From an uncultured Dehalococcoidia bacterium (GTDB lineage: Bacteria; Chloroflexota; Dehalococcoidia; Lucifugimonadales; GCA-2712585), in contig CAJXDJ010000004.1 of NCBI GenBank assembly GCA_913052045.1, positions 1 to 20,654 on the forward strand: DNA of 20,654 nucleotides, given 5' to 3'. Below are positions 15,371-20,654 of this stretch, in pieces. The position numbers were made by a program, and so were the translations under genes. Numbering within the stretch: the first letter of the stretch is position 1; each line of letters begins with the position of its first letter. The notes below the pieces were generated by a model. That model saw only the letters and a list, made by a program, of their open reading frames with translations. It searched no databases and had not been told where the DNA came from.

Positions 15371-16199
15371 CAGGATAACTGCGAAGGATATTCGTGACAC
15401 CAAGAATCTGAAGGACAAACTGCCTGTGGTTACCGCATATGATGCTATGATGGCTGGTTTAGCGGAGAAGGCTGGCTGTGATGTTTTGCTAGTTGGTGAT
15501 AGTTTGGGCATGGTAGTGTTGGGATATGAAAGTACTATTCCGGTAATCATGGACGATATGGTTCATCATACCAAGGCGGTTGTGAGGGGATCTCAGAAGG
15601 CGCACATTGTTTCAGATATGCCATTTATGAGCTTTAATGTAAGTGTAGACGATACTTTAAGGAATGCCTCCCGTTTAATCCAAGAAGGAGGCGCCCAATC
15701 CGTAAAACTAGAGGGAGGGAAGCCGATTTCGGGACAAGTAAAAAGACTGGTTGCCTCCGGAATACCAGTTATGGGGCACATTGGCCTTACCCCACAATCG
15801 ATACTTAACATAGGAGGCTATAAGATCCAGGGCAAGATTAAGACAGAGGCCTTGAGATTATTAGAGGATGCCAAGATTCTAGAAGAAATGGGGGCATATT
15901 CTATCGTTCTCGAATTGATACCTGCCCCCCTAGCCAAGCTCATAACTGAAGAGGTTTCGATCCCAACTATTGGTATAGGAGCCGGACCTTTTTGTGATGG
16001 TCAAGTCCAAGTGTTTCATGATCTCATGGGTCTATATCCAAAGTTTGTTCCCAAGCACACGCGTCAGTATTTGAATCTTGGTGTAAAAATAGAAAAAGCG
16101 CTGAGAACATATTTGATGGAGGTCAAGGATGGGGATTTCCCAAGTGACCACGAGAGCTTTTCTATGGACCCCGAGATGTTTCGAGAGATGCTCAAATAA
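15363..16199 (+). CDS. panB: 3-methyl-2-oxobutanoate hydroxymethyltransferase, probably starting at CTG
   Basis: PanB transfers a hydroxymethyl group from 5,10-methylene-tetrahydrofolate to ketoisovalerate, giving ketopantoate. The protein has the family order: FNRITAKDIRDTKN, VVTAYDAMMAGLAEKAG, the metal-binding GDSLGMVVLGY, SDMPFMSF, SVKLEGG, MGHIGLTPQ, LELIPAPLA, and IPTIGIGAG. From CTG 15363 it has 278 residues, normal for PanB. That start is favoured because AGGAGG (15350-15355) sits seven bases upstream and because the known N-terminus (NRIT-KDIR) begins at once. An in-frame ATG at 15318 adds 15 unrelated residues and has no ribosome binding site. The start overlaps the last eight bases of the upstream gene, so translation is probably coupled. 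Confidence 0.93.
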   Translation: MFNRITAKDIRDTKNLKDKLPVVTAYDAMMAGLAEKAGCDVLLVGDSLGMVVLGYESTIPVIMDDMVHHTKAVVRGSQKAHIVSDMPFMSFNVSVDDTLRNASRLIQEGGAQSVKLEGGKPISGQVKRLVASGIPVMGHIGLTPQSILNIGGYKIQGKIKTEALRLLEDAKILEEMGAYSIVLELIPAPLAKLITEEVSIPTIGIGAGPFCDGQVQVFHDLMGLYPKFVPKHTRQYLNLGVKIEKALRTYLMEVKDGDFPSDHESFSMDPEMFREMLK

Positions 16200-16210
16200 G
16201 CGGGATTTCT

Positions 16211-17050
16211 ATGAGAGTGATAACAAAAATTCATGATATGGTGGAGGCCTGCAACATAGCCCCTAGGCCACTAGGATTGGTTCCTACTATGGGGGCACTG
16301 CACAAAGGGCATCAGTCTCTTTTCCAGAAAGCTCGCGAAAGTAACCGATCGGTCGTTGTAAGTGTTTTTGTGAATCCGGTTCAGTTTGCCTCTCAAGCCG
16401 ACTTTGAATCTTATCCTAGGGATATGGAAAAAGACCTGGAATTTCTCGGTGCATGTGGAGTTGATTTGGTGTTTTGCCCGTCGCAGACAGAAATGTTTCC
16501 TATAGGTATGGAAAGCCGCGTTAATGTCGGTGGTATTGGGGAACGCATTGAGGGTAAATTGCGGCCAGGACATTTTGAGGGAGTCGCGACGATCGTTTGT
16601 AAATTGTTTAACGTAACTAGAGCCGATAGAGTGTATTTTGGACAAAAGGATGCGCAGCAGAATCTCGTAATAAAACACGCGATTTCCGACCTTAATTATG
16701 CTGTTAAGATGTTTGTTGTTCCCACGGTTAGGGGAAAAGATGGCCTTGCATATAGCAGCAGAAATGCCTCCTTGACGGCTATGCAAAGAAAAAAGGCCGG
16801 CATCATTTACGAAGCATTACTGACAGCTAAAAAGCTATTTGACTCAGGAGAATTTGACTCAGAGAAGCTAAGGAACGAAGCTAAGCGGGTGATTGGATTG
16901 GAACCAGTGATCTCTCGGATAGAATATGTCAGCATTGCAGATCTAGTTACACTAGAGGAGTTAGTAACAATCAACAGATCGGCCCTGATCTCTGTAGCCT
17001 TGTGGATAGGAGGGACACGACTTATTGACAATCTAATATTGAGTCATTGA
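16211..17050 (+). CDS. panC: Pantothenate synthetase
   Basis: PanC joins pantoate and beta-alanine using ATP to make pantothenate, the CoA precursor. The 279-residue protein shows the HxGH nucleotide-binding motif (PTMGALHKGH, His31 and His34), FVNPVQF, the FESYPRDMEKDLEFL region, FGQKDAQQ, VPTVRGKDGLAYSSRN and the C-terminal TRLIDN. All catalytic landmarks are present and the length is normal. The start ATG is 11 bp after the panB stop, with only a weak GCGGGA upstream. Its stop is separated from the convergent etfA stop by just four bases. panD (beta-alanine supply) is not in the window. Confidence 0.96.
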   Translation: MRVITKIHDMVEACNIAPRPLGLVPTMGALHKGHQSLFQKARESNRSVVVSVFVNPVQFASQADFESYPRDMEKDLEFLGACGVDLVFCPSQTEMFPIGMESRVNVGGIGERIEGKLRPGHFEGVATIVCKLFNVTRADRVYFGQKDAQQNLVIKHAISDLNYAVKMFVVPTVRGKDGLAYSSRNASLTAMQRKKAGIIYEALLTAKKLFDSGEFDSEKLRNEAKRVIGLEPVISRIEYVSIADLVTLEELVTINRSALISVALWIGGTRLIDNLILSH

Positions 17051-17054
17051 TAAG

Positions 17055-18056
17055 TTAATTCGTTAACTTGTGGATCGTTTCTATAAAAGCGGGTAATACG
17101 TCTTGCCATTCCCCTACTACTCCAAATTGAGCGTCCTTAAATATAGGAGCATTTGAATCTTTGTTAATAGCGACTATAACTTTTGCGCCATAACATCCAG
17201 CCATATGTTGACTTGCACCAGATATTGCTACAGTAATGTAAAGGTCTGGGGAAATGGTTTTCCCGGTTAGGCCAATTTGCCATATGTGTGGAACCCAACC
17301 AGCATCTACGGCAGCTCGCGATGCCCCAGCAGCTCCTCCCAGGAGCTTGGCTAAGAGTTGGATATCTTTGAAGGAGGCTGCACTCCCAAGGCCCCGTCCC
17401 CCAGCTACCACTACCTTGGCATCTTCCAAGCTGACTTCATCGTTCTCTTCTTTCGTTGATTCGATTATCCGGGTTTTGATTAGGGATGCGTCTATTGAGG
17501 GACGAAACTCCTCAATAGTGCCTTGTCTAGTACCGTCTGGCTCTAATGGAGACGATGACTTTGGCCTTAAGGCAATAATCTGGGGAAATTTTGTGCTGGT
17601 AACTGCTGCCATAACGTTACCCCCAAAAACGGGACGATGTCCTATAACCATTTCCGTTGACGTATCGAACTCAATTCTTACACAATCTTGAATCAAGCCA
17701 ACGTCAAGTCGGGCCGCAAGACGAGGAGCCAGATCTCGTCCACCTAATGTCTTTGCAATCAAGATGATGTCCGGATCTAGTTTCTCGGATAACTGATGCA
17801 AGGCTGATAGAAACAAATCTATTTGGAATGAATCAAGTAAAGGATCCGGCAAAACGTAGACAAAATCTGCGCCATAAGCTATCGCTTGTTTCGCGGAGTC
17901 TTGCGCCATAGACCCCAAAAGGGCTACGGAGAGAGATTTTCCTGTGGATACTGCTAGGGTTCGTCCAACAGAAAGGAGTTCCGCAGTTGAGGATGTCAAG
18001 CCTTGGTCGTTGAGTTCCCCTAGTATTAGGATTAACTTTGAATTATTCATTAACAT
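17055..18056 (-). CDS. etfA: Electron transfer flavoprotein alpha subunit
   Basis: EtfA binds FAD and, with EtfB, carries electrons from acyl-CoA and other dehydrogenases to the quinone pool. The 333-residue protein has the N-terminal Rossmann-like domain and the C-terminal FAD domain. The FAD domain has the clear signature GASRAAVDAGWVPHIWQIGLTGK split over about 245-275, then ISGASQHMAGC, VAINKDSNAPIFKDAQFGVVGEW. Length is normal for a non-bifurcating-type subunit, but the branch cannot be decided by eye. It starts eight bases after the etfB stop and lacks an obvious ribosome binding site, so coupling is likely. A second in-frame ATG occurs two codons in. Confidence 0.95.
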   Translation of the reverse strand: MLMNNSKLILILGELNDQGLTSSTAELLSVGRTLAVSTGKSLSVALLGSMAQDSAKQAIAYGADFVYVLPDPLLDSFQIDLFLSALHQLSEKLDPDIILIAKTLGGRDLAPRLAARLDVGLIQDCVRIEFDTSTEMVIGHRPVFGGNVMAAVTSTKFPQIIALRPKSSSPLEPDGTRQGTIEEFRPSIDASLIKTRIIESTKEENDEVSLEDAKVVVAGGRGLGSAASFKDIQLLAKLLGGAAGASRAAVDAGWVPHIWQIGLTGKTISPDLYITVAISGASQHMAGCYGAKVIVAINKDSNAPIFKDAQFGVVGEWQDVLPAFIETIHKLTN

Positions 18057-18064
18057 ATTTGTGA

Positions 18065-18865
18065 CTAGATAATGTTTTCCTCACGTAGTCTAAGTGCAAG
18101 GTTTCTTCCAGCGGCAGCAGCATCCTCTCCAGTTATTATCTCGCAGGCTGTGGATGAGGTTGGTATATAAAGATCTGTAAGCCGAAGTCGGGATGTTAAG
18201 GTAAATTCCGAGAGGCCCAAATCGTCAGGGGTCCATAAGGTTGGTTCTCTTCTTGCAGCAGACATTATGCCGCGCAGAGTCGGATATCGTGGTTGACCCA
18301 GTTCATTGCTTACTGTAATGATTGATGGAAGAGGTGTTTGTACGATTTCGGTGCCGTCGGGAAGTTGTCGTTCTACGGTGGCATTATTGCCGTTTATGTC
18401 AATACTTTTAGCGAGCGTAACACATGGCAGGTCCATATATTCTGAAATTATTTGTGGGACCTGAGCGTTATCCCAATCAGAAGCTTGTCTTCCTGCGAGT
18501 ATAAGATCGAACTTGCCAGCCTTTTTGATTGCTGCCGAAACTATTTTCGCTGTGATCGAACTATCGAAATCGGATCGAGCATGGATATCCTCAATTAGTA
18601 TCAGGTTATCGGCCCCCATAGACAGGGACTTTTTCACCACATCCATCGAGAAGTTTCTGCCTAAAGATAATGCAGTTACTGTGGCCTCTTGAGCATCTTT
18701 TATCCTAAGGGCTGCCTCTAGCGCATTTTCGTCAAAACCATTAATTACGGGTGGGATGGTGAGAGGTGTTGTAACTTCGTATGTGCCATCTTCAATTTTG
18801 AATTCTGCCGTAGGTATGTCCGGATCAATTACTTGTTTTATCAGAACGATTATATTCAAAGGCAT
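18065..18865 (-). CDS. etfB: Electron transfer flavoprotein beta subunit
   Basis: EtfB binds AMP (or a second flavin in bifurcating forms) and docks partner dehydrogenases. The 266-residue protein begins PLNIIVLIKQVIDPD. It has the beta-subunit signatures NGFDENALEAALRIKD, LILAGRQASDWDNAQVPQIISEY, VERQLPDG and the recognition-loop region YPTLRGIMSAARREP. ATG 18865 is chosen because GGAGG lies five bases upstream on the minus strand and the conserved N-terminus begins there. An in-frame ATG at 18913 would add 16 residues and overlaps the predicted transcript start. It is the first gene of the etfB-etfA pair. Confidence 0.95.
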   Translation of the reverse strand: MPLNIIVLIKQVIDPDIPTAEFKIEDGTYEVTTPLTIPPVINGFDENALEAALRIKDAQEATVTALSLGRNFSMDVVKKSLSMGADNLILIEDIHARSDFDSSITAKIVSAAIKKAGKFDLILAGRQASDWDNAQVPQIISEYMDLPCVTLAKSIDINGNNATVERQLPDGTEIVQTPLPSIITVSNELGQPRYPTLRGIMSAARREPTLWTPDDLGLSEFTLTSRLRLTDLYIPTSSTACEIITGEDAAAAGRNLALRLREENII

Positions 18866-18900
18866 CGGATCCTCCAAGGGAGGCGATTCGAACAGCGGGG

Positions 18901-18929
18901 AATATAACATCACCTAAGCCAGGAGTCAA
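18901..18929 (-). promoter_or_regulatory. Promoter for etfB-etfA
   Basis: On the minus strand TTGACT (18924-18929), a 17-bp spacer and TATATT (18901-18906) form one of the strongest promoter matches in the window. The transcript would start near 18894, leaving a leader of about 30 bases that contains the GGAGG of etfB. Confidence 0.6.
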
Positions 18930-19065
18930 AGCTATTTGCGGCATGATCGCGAAACTTTGTGAGGGACCAATAAAAGCTTTTGATTTTAGCTGAGAACTAA
19001 TCAAGATCAACCCAATAGGCGACGGAAATCGAATTAAATATAGATTAGAAATAATGCATAATGTG

Positions 19066-19092
19066 CAGAGTTGGAGACAAGCAGGAACTCTG
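19066..19092. repeat. Inverted repeat CAGAGTT / AACTCTG
   Basis: Seven-base arms at 19066-19072 and 19086-19092 are perfectly complementary around a 13-base spacer. The repeat lies between the two divergent promoters and could be a regulator binding site or chance. Confidence 0.25.
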
Positions 19093-19156
19093 AAATCGTT
19101 TGGGGAATTCACCAATAAATGTGTTTAATGGGGGTCGACTGAAAAATTTGATCTAG

Positions 19157-19185
19157 TTGGCATGGATTTATTGGGCGGGTAGAAT
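19157..19185 (+). promoter_or_regulatory. Promoter for the ACR3 gene
   Basis: TTGGCA (19157-19162), a 17-bp spacer and TAGAAT (19180-19185) each match consensus at five of six bases. Transcription would start near 19192, giving an unusually long 5' leader of about 220 bases. Confidence 0.5.
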
Positions 19186-19411
19186 TACACACTACAAGGT
19201 CGAACTTGGGTCTGGAGAATAAGATGGCTGAGATCTGTGTTCTTTATTATCTTACATCGATTTAGTATCGGCAGCTCTTTCCTATGCCTGTTTGGTTCCG
19301 TAGGCGATGGAAATTTAGCAATCTTTATGTCTAGATCGAGAAAGGGTCCATGGAATACGTTAAAATGGCATTTTTAGAGAGGCCGCTACTATTTAGAAAC
19401 ATGAAACCACG

Positions 19412-20500
19412 ATGCACATTCAGAAAGATGACCAGAATGCAGTTGTCATGATAAACAATCTGTCCTTTATTGATCGGTATCTGACAGTATGGATATTTTT
19501 GGCCATGATCTTAGGTATTGGCCTTGGTTATTTAGTTCCAGAAGTGGAAGACTTTGTCCACTCATTCCAAATTGGGACTACTAACTTGCCTATCGCGATT
19601 GGTTTAATTCTCATGATGTATCCACCGTTTGCAAAGGTGAAGTACGAGGATTTACCGGATGTCTTCAAAGACAAAAAAACTTTTGGAATTGCGATGGTTC
19701 TAAACTGGACTATCGCTCCTATGGTCATGTTCATTTTAGCTATAACGTTTGTGCCGAATCAACCTGAATACATGGCTGGCTTGATCCTAATTGGGGTCGC
19801 ACCATGTATAGCTATGGTGATTGTTTGGAACGACCTTGCAAAGGGATCGGCTGAATACGCTGCTGGGCTTGTGGCCTTTAACGCCGTTTTCCAAGTATTG
19901 TTCTTTAGCTTCTATGCTTACATATTCTTGACGGTTCTTCCCCCGTACTTTGGGTTGGCAAGTTCGACCGTGGACGTCACGATGTCGCAAATAGCTCAAA
20001 GTGTTTTCATATATTTGGGTTTTCCTTGTTTGGCGGGTTTGCTTACTCGTTACTTGATGTTAAAAATAGTAACAAAAGAGTGGTATCACGAAGAATTCGT
20101 TCCTCGTATAGGAAAGATCACATTAATTGCCTTGTTATTCACTATAGTTGTTATGTTTAGTCTCAAGGGGAGATTGATTGTAACCATTCCATTGGACGTA
20201 GTGACGATCGCAGTTCCATTACTCATTTACTTTCTATTGATGTTTCTTATAACCTTTTTAATAACTGGCAAGTTAGGTATTGATTATAAGAGATGTTGTA
20301 CATTGTCTTTTACGGCTGCGAGTAATAACTTCGAACTTGCTATTGCTGTGGCTATTGGAGTATTCGGTATCAATTCAGGGGTAGCCTTTGCGGCCGTGAT
20401 AGGACCACTTGTAGAGGTTCCAGTAATGATTTCCTTAGTATCGGTCGCCTTGTGGATTAAGTCTAAGTATTTTCGGCAGGAACAATTCTTGGAGACCTAG
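19412..20500 (+). CDS. acr3: ACR3-type arsenite efflux permease
   Basis: ACR3 carriers (BART superfamily, related to bile acid transporters) pump arsenite out of the cell using the proton gradient. The 362-residue protein has ten hydrophobic helices starting at DRYLTVWIFLAMILGIGLGYL. The TM4 segment GVAPCIAMVIVWN contains the essential Cys. The TM9 segment SNNFELAIAVAIGVFG contains the conserved Glu, and the closing GPLVEVPVMISLV is typical. Length matches the family. The start is uncertain: ATG 19412 has no ribosome binding site, while ATG 19448, 12 codons later, overlaps by ATGA the stop of a possible 16-codon leader frame. No arsR, arsC or arsM is visible beside it, so it stands alone here. 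Confidence 0.92.
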   Translation: MHIQKDDQNAVVMINNLSFIDRYLTVWIFLAMILGIGLGYLVPEVEDFVHSFQIGTTNLPIAIGLILMMYPPFAKVKYEDLPDVFKDKKTFGIAMVLNWTIAPMVMFILAITFVPNQPEYMAGLILIGVAPCIAMVIVWNDLAKGSAEYAAGLVAFNAVFQVLFFSFYAYIFLTVLPPYFGLASSTVDVTMSQIAQSVFIYLGFPCLAGLLTRYLMLKIVTKEWYHEEFVPRIGKITLIALLFTIVVMFSLKGRLIVTIPLDVVTIAVPLLIYFLLMFLITFLITGKLGIDYKRCCTLSFTAASNNFELAIAVAIGVFGINSGVAFAAVIGPLVEVPVMISLVSVALWIKSKYFRQEQFLET

Positions 20501-20592
20501 ATGCAAATATCCGAGCTGAGGTTAAATGGTAGTTGCTGTCTATCCTATCTCCGAAATTGGCTTTCAAAAAGGATCCCCACTAGAGCAACATG

Positions 20593-20621
20593 TTGTTATG
20601 CTAATATGCGACGGTTAGAAT
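20593..20621 (+). promoter_or_regulatory. Promoter for the tRNA gene
   Basis: TTGTTA (20593-20598), 17 bp and TAGAAT (20616-20621) predict a start near 20628, just ahead of the first tRNA base at 20631. A 10-bp palindrome CAACATGTTG (20586-20595) touches the -35. Confidence 0.4.
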
Positions 20622-20630
20622 TGGATGCGT

Positions 20631-20654
20631 CGGGGCGTAGCGCAGCACGGTCAG
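20631..20654 (+). tRNA. Probable tRNA-Pro, 5' part only
   Basis: The window ends with CGGGGCG (acceptor arm), TA, then GCGC starting the D stem and AGCACGGTCA as D loop, the usual 5' end of bacterial tRNA-Pro. The CGGGG start and TAGCGCAG favour proline over the GGGGC-starting alanine or isoleucine tRNAs. The anticodon is outside the window. Confidence 0.7.

Larger units (their letters stand above)
18866..19411. other. 546-bp gap between divergent etfB and ACR3 genes
   Basis: No convincing gene is present. From left to right it holds the etfB promoter (18901-18929), a 10-bp palindrome AAAAGCTTTT (18972-18981), a 7-bp inverted repeat (19066-19092), the predicted ACR3 promoter (19157-19185) and a leader of about 220 bases. 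I see no recognisable riboswitch, ArsR operator or small RNA gene in it. Confidence 0.5.

Noticed and set aside
16271..16786. 171-codon open frame on the minus strand
   Set aside because: Fully antisense to panC, whose motifs are complete; the translated protein looks like low-quality shadow sequence.
16848..16867. Direct repeat TTTGACTCAG within panC
   Set aside because: It simply encodes FDS twice in a variable part of the protein and has no other sign of function.
17254..17691. 145-codon plus-strand frame
   Set aside because: Antisense to the conserved FAD domain of etfA; its Pro/Ala-rich composition is what an antisense frame would give.
18825..19115. 96-codon minus-strand frame upstream of etfB
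   Set aside because: It runs through the etfB promoter and start region in another frame and shows no family features.
19016..19314. 14-base repeat TAGGCGAYGGAAAT at 19016 and 19301
   Set aside because: One mismatch, only two copies, no relation to promoters or hairpins; probably chance.
1..20654. CRISPR array, insertion sequence or prophage
   Set aside because: No regularly spaced repeats, transposase, integrase or phage gene was seen on either strand.

Overview
The window looks like chromosomal DNA from a free-living aerobic bacterium, most likely a Chloroflexota lineage of the marine SAR202 / Dehalococcoidia kind. This is an inference from several traits: a threonyl-tRNA synthetase without a TGS domain, an LppX/LprG-family lipoprotein, a GuaB3-type IMP dehydrogenase, a Thr/Pro-rich linker of the TPTPYPTPT kind in an oxidase subunit, moderately AT-rich DNA, and frequent non-ATG starts. 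No phage, insertion sequence or CRISPR array is visible. The ordinary genes are densely packed in short blocks that alternate strand.

Layout. (1) Positions 1-7131, plus strand: a caa3-type cytochrome c oxidase locus. It holds a 5'-truncated ctaG, coxB (subunit II plus cytochrome c), coxA, coxC, a subunit IV fused to a second cytochrome c domain, and the heme A pathway genes ctaA and ctaB. (2) Positions 7217-10212, minus strand: thrS-infC-rpmI-rplT, the classical translation cluster. (3) A VOC-family gene on plus (10432-10815) converges on a minus-strand block of guaB3-like gene, lipoprotein and 14-TM-type MFS exporter (10812-14187). (4) A plus-strand pantothenate block: Rossmann/DUF2520 oxidoreductase, panB, panC (14441-17050). 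(5) Minus-strand etfB-etfA (17055-18865). (6) A 546-bp regulatory gap, then an ACR3 arsenite exporter, and at the right edge the first 24 bases of a probable tRNA-Pro.

Together the genes cover terminal respiration and its cofactor, electron entry through ETF, translation, guanine nucleotide and CoA precursor synthesis, and export of lipid or toxic compounds. No single novel defence or mobile system is evident. The most interesting signals are regulatory or structural. infC appears to start at an ATA codon, with its promoter -10 lying inside the longer ATG reading frame. A two-stem hairpin at 14403-14448 pairs the ribosome binding site and start codon of the pantothenate operon's first gene. 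The oxidase carries two separate cytochrome c domains. The lipoprotein-MFS pair resembles the mycobacterial LprG-P55 system. A TTGACT-17 bp-TAGAGT promoter recurs with identical hexamers and spacing in front of coxB, infC and guaB3.
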